64,000 bases of DNA from JAPPLB01 sp965218555. Lineage in GTDB: Bacteria > Acidobacteriota > Terriglobia > Bryobacterales > UBA6623. Below, one piece after another: positions 28,815 through 40,080 of this stretch. Location: NCBI GenBank assembly GCA_965218555.1, contig OZ244625.1, forward strand, positions 3,720,001 to 3,784,000. Direction: 5' to 3'. Every line of letters begins with the position of its first letter. Position 1 is the stretch's first letter. Under the pieces are notes generated by a model. The model ran no database searches. It was not told the DNA's origin and saw only the letters and a program-made list of their open reading frames with translations. Made by a program: the position numbers and the translations under genes.

Positions 28815-30179
28815 ATGAGGAACAGTAGGCTGCTTTCAGAAGAAGGAACCGGCCGGAAGGCGCCCTCAGTCACTCGGCGCGCTTTGATGGCGGGGGCAGC
28901 AGGTGTCACGGGGCTTACTTGTCTGGATGACATTTCCCTGGCTTATAGCCAGGCGGCGGCGGGGACAAAACGCAGCGGGACGCCGAAGGCTGACCGTCCG
29001 CGCAGCCGGATGAAGATCAGTTCGGTGAAAGTGACGCGTGTGGCGTCGCCAGACCGGCCGATCATGAACTGCATCACGGCTCACACAACCCACTTTGTTC
29101 GGACAATTACCGAGATCGAAACGTCCGACGGACACCGCGGTATCTCCGAGGTCGGTCGCCGCCATGCTGAGAACATCGAGGCCGCCCGCCCCCTTCTTTT
29201 GGGCCGCGATCCGTTCGAGCTTGAGTATTTCCGCCGCAATATCGAAGACGACGAGGCCTTCGCGGGTGTTGAGATAGCCTGCCTCGATCTGATCGGGCGC
29301 GCACTGAATCGCCGCGTCTGTGATTTGATCGGCGGCGCCTACCGCGAGGCTGCGCCCTATTCGGCGTACGTCTTCTTCATTCTGCCCACCGAGGACGAAG
29401 CAGGTGTGATCACGGCCGAAGCGGGTGCGCAGCAGTTCGTCGACTTCAACAAGAACGAAGGGTTTCGGTCGTGCAAGTTCAAAGGCGGCGTCCTGACGCC
29501 GGATGAGGAGATCGAGGCGCTCCGCATCATGCGCCGGCAAGTACCCGACGCCAAACTCCGCATCGATCCCAACGGAGCCTGGAGCATTCAAACCTCCAAG
29601 CGCGTAGCCAAAGAGACTGAGCTTCTCGGGATGGAGTATCTCGAGGACCCCACGCGCGGGCAGGAAGGCATGGCGGAGGTGAGAAGGCACACCTCCATCC
29701 CGCTCGGAACCAACATGTGCGTCACGCGTCCCGAGCACATCGGGCCGGCCTACCGCAAAGGCGCGATCGACATCGTGCTGCTGGACGTGCACCACATGGG
29801 CGGATTGAACAATGTCCGCTATTGGGCTTCCACCTGCGAAGCGCTCGGCTGGGGTTGCTCGGGCCACAGCAACAACCACCTCGGCATCTCGATGGCGACG
29901 CTCACGCACATGAACTGTGCGATCTCGCATGTCACCTACGACGCCGATACACACTATCCGTGGACGGCTCCCGACCAGGACATCATCCGGGGCGGCAAAC
30001 TCCCCTTCCACGACGGCAAGGTGGCGCTGCCCGACGCCCCCGGGCTGGGCGTCGAGATCGACCGTGATCAGATGGCCAAGCTGGAAGAGAACATGCCGCA
30101 CGTTCAGTCTCGGGACGCGCTGGTTGACCGCTGGAATCCCAACTACCGACGCAAGTCAGGCCAGATGTTCCGGTTCTGA
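28815..30179 (+). CDS. Tat-exported enolase-superfamily protein, glucarate dehydratase-like
   Basis: A 454-residue protein. The ATG at 28815 follows a GGAGGGAG ribosome site. The N-terminus TRRALMAGAAGVTGL is a twin-arginine-like signal. The enolase barrel shows the first Lys motif in KFKGGVLTPDEE, metal-ligand Asp in LRIDPNGAW, Glu in YLEDP, and the glucarate-dehydratase-type second base region GCSGHSNNHLGISMA with THYPW near the end. Family members dehydrate acid sugars by proton abstraction alpha to a carboxylate; the substrate here is not determined. An exported version is unusual outside Acidobacteriota and Planctomycetota. The 3' flank is mobile-element debris. Confidence 0.88.
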   Translation: MRNSRLLSEEGTGRKAPSVTRRALMAGAAGVTGLTCLDDISLAYSQAAAGTKRSGTPKADRPRSRMKISSVKVTRVASPDRPIMNCITAHTTHFVRTITEIETSDGHRGISEVGRRHAENIEAARPLLLGRDPFELEYFRRNIEDDEAFAGVEIACLDLIGRALNRRVCDLIGGAYREAAPYSAYVFFILPTEDEAGVITAEAGAQQFVDFNKNEGFRSCKFKGGVLTPDEEIEALRIMRRQVPDAKLRIDPNGAWSIQTSKRVAKETELLGMEYLEDPTRGQEGMAEVRRHTSIPLGTNMCVTRPEHIGPAYRKGAIDIVLLDVHHMGGLNNVRYWASTCEALGWGCSGHSNNHLGISMATLTHMNCAISHVTYDADTHYPWTAPDQDIIRGGKLPFHDGKVALPDAPGLGVEIDRDQMAKLEENMPHVQSRDALVDRWNPNYRRKSGQMFRF

Positions 30180-30203
30180 GCGGGCCGTACAGAAGCATTG
30201 GCG

Positions 30204-30229
30204 CGGGGACAACCTGTTGAGGTTCCACA
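30204..30229 (+). repeat. Orphan IS481 right end (26 bp)
   Basis: The sequence from CGGGGACAACC to GGTTCCACA is identical to the last 26 bases of the three full IS481 copies. Flanking bases do not continue the element and show no CTAG. It is a relic of a deleted copy or of a recombination. Confidence 0.7.
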
Positions 30230-30237
30230 CCTGGAGG

Positions 30238-30285
30238 CTGGCTCCCGGAGAAGCGCGTAATGCAAATCGTTGAGCCCAATTCGCC
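30238..30285 (+). pseudogene. Tyrosine recombinase C-terminal scrap
   Basis: GCGTAATGCAAATCGTTG and following bases match the integrase relic at about 42305-42337 nearly base for base (RVMQIVEPNSP against RLMQIVGHNSP). Only about 16 codons remain, then a stop. Confidence 0.55.
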
Positions 30286-30314
30286 GTCCTGGGAGCCGCA
30301 CTTCTGAGGCTCTG

Positions 30315-30560
30315 ATGCTTGCGGCACTGTTCTTCCTCCTCGGATCACAGGCGCTTGCGGCCGCAAGTGCGCAGCAGATTATTGAAAGCTCACATCAGGT
30401 TTTCTACTACGCTGGCGATGACATGAGCGCACGCGTGACCATGGAGCTGATAGCAGCCAATGGTCGCAAGCGGTCGCGCGTTCTCACCATGCTTCGGCGA
30501 AACAATCCGAACAGCAGCGAGCAGCGTTACTTCATGTTTTTCATCAGCCCGACTCGTCGT
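30315..30560 (+). pseudogene. Outer-membrane lipoprotein-sorting (LolA-like) protein, 5' fragment
   Basis: MLAALFFLLGSQALAAASAQQIIESS is a signal peptide. The text FYYAGDDMSARVTMELIAANGRKRSRVLTMLRR...EQRYFMFFISPT is the N-terminal third of the LolA_like family usually seen beside RND-type exporters. After ISPT the sequence turns into the 3' end of an IS3-type transposase, so about 150 residues are lost. The IS3 body itself is also missing, so a deletion followed insertion. Confidence 0.7.
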
Positions 30561-30564
30561 CGCG

Positions 30565-30669
30565 GCGTGGCGCAATCGATACAATCAGCAGCGTCCCCAT
30601 AGCGCCCTGCGCTATCGCACACCTGCGGAGTTTGCTAGCCGAGATCTTCCAGTTATGCCTGGTGGATAA
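30565..30669 (+). pseudogene. IS3-family transposase C-terminal remnant
   Basis: WRNRYNQQRPHSALRYRTPAEFA is the hallmark C-terminus of IS3-family OrfB transposases. It continues to a stop at 30669. Nothing upstream of the motif belongs to the element. Confidence 0.75.
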
Positions 30670-30689
30670 AAAGGGGGCACGTCACCCCC
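30668..30689 (-). terminator. Intrinsic terminator of the PSD1 gene
   Basis: On the minus strand, GGGGG-TGACGTG-CCCCC is followed by TTTTT, beginning at the stop codon of the DUF1553 protein. Orientation and position fit termination of that gene. Confidence 0.7.
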
Positions 30690-30925
30690 TAGTCTATGTA
30701 GACGAATTCGTTGGCATTCAGCATCACATGAGCCACGGAACCTAACGCGCGCCAACGCGCGGTATACGCCCGCGGCGGTGAGTCCTTGCGCTCGTCGAGC
30801 TGAGCACCCCAGTTTTCCTGGAGGGCTGCCAGGTTCCGCTCCACGGCGGCAGATTCGTCCGGCGTCGGAGGACGTGAGTAAAGCCTGAGATAGAGCTGTT
30901 CGATCTGCCGGATTCTGTCGTTAGT
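30689..30925 (-). pseudogene. PSD1 (DUF1553) protein, C-terminal piece
   Basis: Reads NDRIRQIEQLYLRLYSRPPTPDE...RALGSVAHVMLNANEFVYID, the normal end of DUF1553 proteins. Joining it to the sequence before the IS481 element gives EYPNDRIRQIEQ without loss of frame, so this is the displaced C-terminus of the gene at 31957-34636. Confidence 0.85.
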
Positions 30926-31871
30926 TGTGGAACCTCAACAGGTTGTCCCCGGTCAGACCGATTCGACTGATGGGCGGGTTGGCTTTAAGACTAGCGTGTG
31001 GGCGGTGCCAATTGTAGCGGTGGAGCCAGTGTCTGAGGTGTTGGGCACGCTGGGTGGAGGTGTGATAGGTGTGGGCGTAGGCCCACTCACGTAGCGCGGT
31101 CTGGATGAAGCGTTCGGCTTTGCCGTTGGTAGGAGGGGTGAAGGGCCGGGTGAAGCGATGGCGTAGGCCGCGTTGGGCACAGCGTGCATGGAAGGCCCTG
31201 GAACGGTAACACCCGCCGTTGTCAGTGAGCACGCGGCGGACGCGGATGCCGAGGCGGTGGTAGTAGTCGAGGGCGGCGGTGAGAAAGGCCGCGGCAGTGG
31301 CGGCGGTCTGGTCGGGATAGAGCTGGGAGAAGGCGAGGCGGGAGTGGTCGTCGACGCAGACATGAAGGTATTCCCAGCCGGCGCCGGGGCTGGAGTGGCG
31401 GCGGTCCCCGGTGACGCGGTGACCGGGGCGGCGAAAGCGGCCGAGTTTCTTGATATCAAGGTGCAGCAGGTCGCCCGGGTGGGGATGTTCGTAGCGGCGG
31501 ACGGGCGGCGGCGGGTCGAGGGCACTAAGGCGAGCAAGCCCCTGGCGGCGGAGGACTCGACTGACGGTAGCGGGCGCCACCCCAACAGTGGCGGCGATCT
31601 GGGCGCCGGTCCAGCGCAGCCGGCGCAAGGCGGTGATGCGGCTGATGAGAGTGGCAGGTATGCTGCGGGGCGAGCGGTGCGGACGCGAACTGCGGTCGAG
31701 CAATCCGTCCGCGCCCTCAGCCCGATAGCGGGCCACCCACTTGCGCACCGTGCGTGCGCAGACCCCGAAGGCGCTGGCCACCGCCTTCGGGGTCTGGCCC
31801 TGGTCGAGAATCCGCCGGACGACAGCGGCTCGACTCTGCGGCGTCAACTTGGCATTCTGATGGATGTTCAC
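30921..31871 (-). CDS. IS481 family transposase, copy B
   Basis: 316 residues, identical in sequence to copy A. Here the borrowed stop is TAA because the target core is TTAG: the last codon AAC is one element base plus two target bases, followed by TAA from the target. Two HTH domains and a DDE core as in copy A. Confidence 0.95.
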   Translation of the reverse strand: MNIHQNAKLTPQSRAAVVRRILDQGQTPKAVASAFGVCARTVRKWVARYRAEGADGLLDRSSRPHRSPRSIPATLISRITALRRLRWTGAQIAATVGVAPATVSRVLRRQGLARLSALDPPPPVRRYEHPHPGDLLHLDIKKLGRFRRPGHRVTGDRRHSSPGAGWEYLHVCVDDHSRLAFSQLYPDQTAATAAAFLTAALDYYHRLGIRVRRVLTDNGGCYRSRAFHARCAQRGLRHRFTRPFTPPTNGKAERFIQTALREWAYAHTYHTSTQRAQHLRHWLHRYNWHRPHASLKANPPISRIGLTGDNLLRFHN

Positions 31872-31956
31872 TTGGTCCTCCTTCCGGGAAACTTTGTGCT
31901 TGGTACCCTCAGTTTCCTCGGTTGGGACCGAGTGAACAACCTATTGAAAGATCACA
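30926..31956 (-). mobile_element. IS481-family insertion sequence, copy B (1031 bp)
   Basis: Same termini and length as copy A. It is flanked by GTTAGT (30920-30925) and GTTAGG (31957-31962), so the target core is TTAG rather than CTAG. It splits the PSD1 gene. Confidence 0.95.
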
Positions 31957-34636
<2,680 letters not shown>

Positions 34637-35070
34637 AGAAAAAGAAATCCACTCAAGCAGAGACAGGCGCTACGCTCACGGATAAGGCTTACGAAATTCT
34701 ACGCCGGGCCATTATTCAGGGCGAGTTCGAGGAAGGCGCTTTCATATCCGGGCCCGACATCATGAAGAAGTACCGGATTGGACGCACGCCGTTTCGTGAA
34801 GCCTGCAACCGTTTGCACCACGAGCGCCTTCTCGAGGTCCTGTCAAGGCGCGGCTACTTAGTGCCCGAAATCAGCTTTCGGACGGTCCGCGAATGGCTCG
34901 AACTCCGCGTATTGCTGGAAAGTCTCATCGCCGGACTGGCTGCTTTGAGAGCAACGGCAGAGCAGATCCGCGAGTTTGAGGCGCTGGGTCAACGGTCTTG
35001 GTCTGCCAGGGCCGCCGAACCCGATTACGTAGAGATGGTGGAAGCCAACACGGAGTTTCACTTACATCTA

Positions 35071-36219
35071 GTGTACTGTCCCGGAAATGCATGATATATT
35101 AATGGGCAACTTTTGGTTTCTGGAGGTATGCCCATGCCACGCGGTCGCCCCGTTGCTCCCATCACTCTCCGTGAAAGCGAGGAAACGGAACTGCGGAGCC
35201 TCGCCCGCTCCCGAACGCTGCCGCATAGTCTGGTGCGGAGGGCCCAGATTGTGCTCGCCTGCGCCGCAGGCGTTCCCGGCTCGACCGTAGCCCGGCGTCT
35301 CGGTGTCACCAATACGACCGTTGGCAAGTGGCGCAAGCGCTATCGTGAACAGGGAGTCTCCGGACTCCACGATGAACTGCGTCCCGGACGCCCCCGCAGG
35401 CATGACGATGAACGTGTTGCCGAAGTCATCAACACGGCCCTCGGAACCGACCCCCCGGATGGTTCGCACTGGAGCGTGCGTTCGATGGCCCAACACACGG
35501 GAGTCTCGAAGAGTACTGTCCAGCGGTGGTTCGAGCTGTTCGGCGTGCAGCCGCATCGCCAGCGGCATTTCAAGATTTCCAACGACCCGTTCTTCGTCGA
35601 GAAAGTCCGCGACATCGTCGGTCTCTACCTCAACCCCCCGGACCACGCCGTGGTGCTCTCGGTCGATGAGAAGACCCAGGTCCAGGCTCTTCAGCGGACT
35701 CAGCCCCTCCTCCCGATGGGCCTTGGCTACCTCGAAGGCGTCACCCACGACTACCAACGTCACGGTACGACCACTCTGTTCGCTGCTCTCGATGTTGCCA
35801 CGGGGCAAGTCATCACACGCTGTAAACCGCGACACCGCCATCAGGAGTTCCTCGCTTTCCTGCGTCAGATCGACGGCAGTGTGCCGCGCAACCTCGACAT
35901 CCATCTCATCGTCGATAACTATGCCACCCACAAACATCCCAAAGTTCGTGCCTGGCTCGCCCGGCGTCCTCGCTACCACCTTCATTTCACCCCAACCTAT
36001 GCCTCCTGGCTCAACCAAGTCGAACGCTGGTTCGGCATCATTACCCAGAAGGCCATTCGCCGTGGTTCCTTCTCCAGCGTCAAGGCTCTCGTCCGTAACA
36101 TTGAGCGCTTCGTCGAACACTACAACGCCAACACCAGCCCCTTCGTCTGGACCGCCACGGCCGAATCCATCCTCGCCAAGATCGAACGACTTTGTTTATA
36201 TATTTCCGGGACAGTACAC
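35071..36219 (+). mobile_element. IS630-family insertion sequence, copy A (1149 bp)
   Basis: Terminal inverted repeats GTGTACTGTCCCGGAAAT at both ends, flanked by duplicated TA (35069-35070, 36220-36221) in the target CTAG. It interrupts the GntR gene. It is nearly identical to the copy at 44236. Confidence 0.95.
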
Positions 36220-36222
36220 TAG
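35134..36222 (+). CDS. IS630 family transposase, copy A
   Basis: A 362-residue Tc1/mariner-like DDE transposase. Two HTH segments (ARRLGVTNTTVGKWRKRY, AQHTGVSKSTVQRWFELF) precede catalytic Asp in VLSVDEKTQ, Asp in HLIVDNYATH and Glu in ASWLNQVERWFG. The start is the second ATG, six bases after GGAGGT. The stop TAG is made by the duplicated target TA plus the next flanking G. Confidence 0.95.
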   Translation: MPRGRPVAPITLRESEETELRSLARSRTLPHSLVRRAQIVLACAAGVPGSTVARRLGVTNTTVGKWRKRYREQGVSGLHDELRPGRPRRHDDERVAEVINTALGTDPPDGSHWSVRSMAQHTGVSKSTVQRWFELFGVQPHRQRHFKISNDPFFVEKVRDIVGLYLNPPDHAVVLSVDEKTQVQALQRTQPLLPMGLGYLEGVTHDYQRHGTTTLFAALDVATGQVITRCKPRHRHQEFLAFLRQIDGSVPRNLDIHLIVDNYATHKHPKVRAWLARRPRYHLHFTPTYASWLNQVERWFGIITQKAIRRGSFSSVKALVRNIERFVEHYNANTSPFVWTATAESILAKIERLCLYISGTVH

Positions 36223-36527
36223 CCAAGATGACACAAAACCGTGAGTTGATAAGGCTGGCTCAGTCCGCCCTGGAGCGAACGGAGCGACTATCGTACATTG
36301 AGTTGCGATCCGGTTCTGTCAGGAATACCGAGATCCGCGCCTTGCATGGACCATTGGTGGAAGCGATTCGAGAGCGGGATCCGGTCGCTGCGCGGCTCGC
36401 GGTTATCGCTGATATCCGAAACGGAGAACGCGCCTTGTTTGGTCGTGATGTGAAGGAGCATGACGAAGAGATCTGGGGGGGCAGCGAGGGAGACGAAGAG
36501 ACAGGGCGCACCCGACAGTCAAGTTGA
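36220..36527 (+). pseudogene. GntR-family regulator, C-terminal part
   Basis: The FCD-domain remainder reads LAKMTQNRELIRLAQSALERTERLS...LHGPLVEAIRERDPVAARLAVIADIRN. Its metal-ligand His (TEIRALHGPL) is present. It has no start of its own. Its end overlaps the end of the convergent MFS gene by 9 bp. Confidence 0.8.
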
Positions 36528-37841
36528 CCTCCTTGTTGCGGTCACGCGGGGGTTGCCAAGCGGCTTCGTTGGATCGATGAGAAACCATGTGCCGACGCCG
36601 AGATACAGCACGAGCACGGCGAAATAGAGTCCCACTGACCAGCTCGTCCGGCCAGCGATCCATGGTGTAACGAAGGGCGCAATACCGCCAACATTGCCTC
36701 CGGCGTTGAGAAAGCCGCAACAAGCTCCCGCATGCGGGCCCCCGATGTCTACCGCAGCGGCCCAGAAGGGCCCGTCCGAACACGCTGCAAGTCCGAATGA
36801 CAGGGCCAGCAACGCGACGGCGGCAATAGGGTCAGCTAGGTTGATGCCGACGCACAGGCAAACGCCGCTCAAAGCCAGGCACGCTATGGGGATGATGCGC
36901 CGGCCGGACTTGCGCCCAAAGCGGGCCGCCAGACGGTCTGAGACCCAACCACCCAGCGGTGACATCACCGTCCAAGCCAGGAATACAACGGTCGTCGCAA
37001 TTCCCGTTTCCTCCGATGGCAGTCCGCGGATCTCCCCGAGGTAGTAGTAGAGCCAAAAGAAGAAAATGTATTCGAAATAGCAAACGCAAAAGTAAGCCAG
37101 GGTGAGCAAAACAAGGTTGCGGCTTTTTAGCATCTGGGCCCACGGTGCGGAAGGGCTCACCGTCGCTTGCGTCCGAGCAGTGACATCGGTAGAGGGAATG
37201 ATCCGACCTGCAAGCCCGGGATGCTCCGCGGGGGTGTTGCGCACGTAGACAAGCCACAGCAGAGCAAGTGCCGCCGTGGCGACGGCGGCCCATACGAACG
37301 ACATTCGCCACCCGGCCGCACCAATCAACCACGAAAACAGAAGCGGAGAGATCGCACCCCCGAGACCGGCGCCACCAGCCACGTAGCCGTGAACGCGGGC
37401 CCGCTGTCGCAGCGGGATCCAGCTCGCGTACACCCGGGCGCACGACGGGTAGAGCGGGCCAGTTGCCAGACCGAGGACGAACCGAATCGCGACGAAGGAT
37501 CCTGCAATGCCGGTAAATAGGCTCCAAACTTCTGTGCCGCCTAAGGCGGTGAGCCCGGTGAAGAGTGCCGCCCCCAGTCCCGTCAGCGTTACGACCAGCC
37601 GCGGCCCAAAACGATCCGCCCAGCGGCCGCCCGGAATCATCGTGAGGGTATAGCCGAATAGGAAGGCGCTGTAGACCGCTCCCATCTCTGTCTCACTGAT
37701 GGAGAACTCACGAATAATTTCAGGACCGGCGATCGAAATGATGATGCGGTCGAAGTAGCTCATCACGCTGAAGGCCACCATCAGCGCAATGATGTTGGTC
37801 CTTACACGTGCCACCAGCGAGTCGTTCAAAACGGGTTCCAA
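36519..37841 (-). CDS. MFS transporter, anion:cation symporter (ACS) family
   Basis: About 440 residues and 12 transmembrane segments. The ACS signatures are SYFDRIIISIAGPEI in helix 1, FLFGYTLTMIPGGRWADRFGPR around helices 2-3 and GLATGPLYPSCARVYASWIP. Members import organic anions such as hexuronates, tartrate or glucarate with H+. The TTG at 37841 has GGAG 6 bases upstream; the longer frame begins inside the neighbouring repeat and is rejected. It is convergent with the broken GntR gene. The substrate could relate to acid-sugar breakdown (compare the glucarate-dehydratase-like enzyme at 28815), but this is speculation. Confidence 0.87.
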   Translation of the reverse strand: MEPVLNDSLVARVRTNIIALMVAFSVMSYFDRIIISIAGPEIIREFSISETEMGAVYSAFLFGYTLTMIPGGRWADRFGPRLVVTLTGLGAALFTGLTALGGTEVWSLFTGIAGSFVAIRFVLGLATGPLYPSCARVYASWIPLRQRARVHGYVAGGAGLGGAISPLLFSWLIGAAGWRMSFVWAAVATAALALLWLVYVRNTPAEHPGLAGRIIPSTDVTARTQATVSPSAPWAQMLKSRNLVLLTLAYFCVCYFEYIFFFWLYYYLGEIRGLPSEETGIATTVVFLAWTVMSPLGGWVSDRLAARFGRKSGRRIIPIACLALSGVCLCVGINLADPIAAVALLALSFGLAACSDGPFWAAAVDIGGPHAGACCGFLNAGGNVGGIAPFVTPWIAGRTSWSVGLYFAVLVLYLGVGTWFLIDPTKPLGNPRVTATRRST

Positions 37842-37863
37842 CGGGTTCTCCTTCTGCCGCTGA

Positions 37864-38040
37864 CCTGCATTTCTCACCACATGGGGGAGGCGAAGTGCGT
37901 GAGAGGACTGTCAGGGCGAGGTGCGAGCCGCTTGGCGCGCACAGATGTACTTGATCGTACATCGAGCACGGCAAGCAAGCGCAACGAAGTCATGGCGGTC
38001 TTATCGCGTGCTTCCCTCGTCAGGTGGTGAGAAATGCAGG
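37864..38040. repeat. Intact 177-bp palindromic-ended (MITE-like) repeat
   Basis: CCTGCATTTCTCACCAC at 37864 and its exact inverse GTGGTGAGAAATGCAGG ending at 38040 are 17-bp perfect terminal inverted repeats around 143 bp without a coding frame. Other copies lie at 47482 (split by IS110) and 6195 (left half only). No clear target duplication was seen. It retains the empty IS110 target GTC-AG-GTGGTGAG at 38019-38031. Confidence 0.85.
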
Positions 38041-38240
38041 CAAGGTAGGGCATCGTAGCACCTGCTCTCGGCCTGCCGTGTGCCGCACGTCGGAGATGTG
38101 TCTCTCAGGGTTGGCTTCGGAGGATCGGTCATCAGCGGCCAAGTGGCTGTGGCTGCTTTCCCTCGCGCCTTCCAAATGTTTTCGGGAGCTTTCATTGCCG
38201 GCCGGACGTAGCGATAGCGGGCTGAGGTCGGCGGGTCTGT

Positions 38241-38730
38241 CTACGGGCTTGTTTCGGAGTCGGCTTGTTGGCGCTCTTCAACGGTAAGGAGCTGATTCAC
38301 CTTGAGTTCTCGGAGCCGATCGATATGTCCGCTAGGCCACCTGATCTCCAAAACCTCGATGACTTCAGCCTCCCCAACGCCAAAGTGCAGGCGCAGGTCG
38401 TTTTGGGAATAGTAGCTCCCACCGCTACGCACTTCTCTCACCTGTCGTATCTCGCCGGTGACACAAACGATCCGGGCTCCGATCGCGCTGCGATTGGACC
38501 GCTTCCCCACGAGTTTGACCTGCAGCCAGTTACCCAGCCCCTGAGCGTCGTTTCGCAGCAACTCCGGGATGGCATTCACCGGGTTGACGATGATGTCTAC
38601 GTCTCCGTCGTTGTCAATGTTACCGAATGCCGCTCCACGCGCCGCAATGAGCTGCTGGACTGCATCGCCGGCCAACCGGGAGACGTCACGGAATCGTCCG
38701 TTGCCGAGATTTTCTAAATCCCCGCGTGCC
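38241..38730 (-). pseudogene. ASPIC/UnbV (CRTAC1-like) protein, C-terminal fragment
   Basis: LENLGNGRFRDVSRLAGD...RGAAFGNIDNDGDVDIIVNPVNAIPELLRND is the last FG-GAP unit. The UnbV domain follows (NWLQVKLVGKRSNRSAIGARI, VREVRSGGSYYSQNDLRLHFGVGEAEVIEVLEIRWPSG). About 400 N-terminal residues are missing and the sequence right of 38730 is unrelated, so the gene is 5'-truncated by rearrangement. The flanks 38041-38240 and 38731-39039 hold nothing I can identify. Confidence 0.8.
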
Positions 38731-39039
38731 GCCGGTAGGATGGCGCCGCATCGGACCGGTGGGGGGAACTCTGCGAAATCCGCGGCGGGCCTCCTCCCGG
38801 ATGTGTGCAAATTTCGATTGCCGGAAATGCGCAATTTCCGGTTGCCATTGACATGAAACGCACAGCGTCAATGGCATCACCCCTTGCTGTCGAGGCTGCA
38901 GATCTTTTCCGGCTTACGGCTGCGTCCGCTTCGGACGGGCTTGGGGAGGGACACCGGGCCTCGCCTGGATAACGGCCTCACTTACAATAAGGCCATTTGC
39001 CGGAGAGGTTTTTGCCGTCGCTTCGGCCCCACCCGTCCC

Positions 39040-40080
39040 GTGCCGGTCGCGTTATCGATTTCCGCCACGTTCATCGCTTTCCTGAGTTTCTTTCTTCCGG
39101 TTTTGACGGCCGAGGATACTTTCGACAGCTTATTGCGACAGGGCTTCGAGCTCCATCAGCAGCGGCGTTACACGCAAGCAATAGCTCCGCTGGAGCGTGC
39201 CCACCGTCTCCAGCCCAACGACTATTTCGCAAACCTCCTGCTTGGCATCGATTATCTTCGGACGGGGCAGGCCGTCAAAGCGCTGTCCTTTCTGGAGACG
39301 GCAAGCCGGGCGAAACCCACGGACGCAACGGCCTTGGGCTACTCCGCCGAGGCTCACGCGGCCTCGGGGAGAATGGACTTGGCGATGGGAGCCTTGCAGG
39401 CAGCCAAACAAAGAGATCCGGCTCCCCAGTGGCGGGCGGCGCTGATCCGTCTCTATCTTGCCCGCTTTAGGGCGATTTCCCATCAACTACGACTCACCAG
39501 GGCGGGCTTGGCGCGCTCCTACCGCCTCCAGGCGCGGGCTATGCGTGAACGCAAAGATCCCAAGGAGAGTGACATCCTGCTAAGGGCTTATTCCTTGTCA
39601 CCTGATTTGGAAGGGATTGAGAGCGAGCTGGCGCATGCCGAGATCCGTCGGCAACGGTTCGATCTCGCCCGGCGGTTCCTGCAGCAAGCCCGCGCGCGAA
39701 ATCCGAAAGACCTGGACATGATGGCAGCGGAGGCTTATTTGGCGGCTCACCAGGGCGATTGGGAGGTGGCGGAAACAAAACTTCGGGAGCTGGGCCGGCA
39801 ATCGCGACACCGCGCGCGAGCCGCTCTGAACGAGTGGCCGGATGACGTGCAGCTGCCAGACCGCCTTCGACACGCCGTTGAGCAAGCAGACGCTTCGACG
39901 CCCGCCAGGGTGGCAACATCCGCAGACGTTTGGAAGCTGTTTGCCTCTCAGAACTGGGAGGCTGTCACGACTGGCGTCTCCCCCGGCGAGGCCGGTCCGG
40001 ACGAACTGTTTCGGCTGGGAGTTGCACAGGCGCGGCTCAAACGCTTCGAGAACGCGGTCGCACCATTAGGGAAAGTCTGA
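39040..40080 (+). pseudogene. Exported TPR protein, 3'-truncated by IS5
   Basis: GTG 39040 starts a signal peptide (LSISATFIAFLSFFLPVLTA). TPR-like repeats follow (TFDSLLRQGFELHQQRRYTQAIAPLERAHRLQPND, LSFLETASRAKPTDATALGYSAEAHAASG, ARRFLQQARARNPKDLDMMAAEAYLAAHQGDWE). The frame runs into IS5 at 40070 and stops three codons later, so the C-terminus is lost. TPR and CRTAC1 genes are commonly adjacent in Acidobacteriota, and the fragment at 38241 may be the old partner. An upstream extension to 38884 has no signal-like start. Confidence 0.75.

Noticed and set aside
28866..30101. 411-residue minus-strand ORF opposite the enolase-like gene
   Set aside because: Shadow of the + strand gene, which has catalytic motifs and a strong ribosome site.
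35068..36120. 350-residue minus-strand ORF opposite the IS630 transposase (also at 44233)
   Set aside because: Antisense shadow; acidic protein with no family motifs, while the + frame has a complete DDE transposase.
36519..37880. Long MFS start at 37880 (MVRNAGQRQ)
   Set aside because: That start lies in the terminal repeat of the 177-bp element; TTG 37841 has a proper ribosome site and matches family length.
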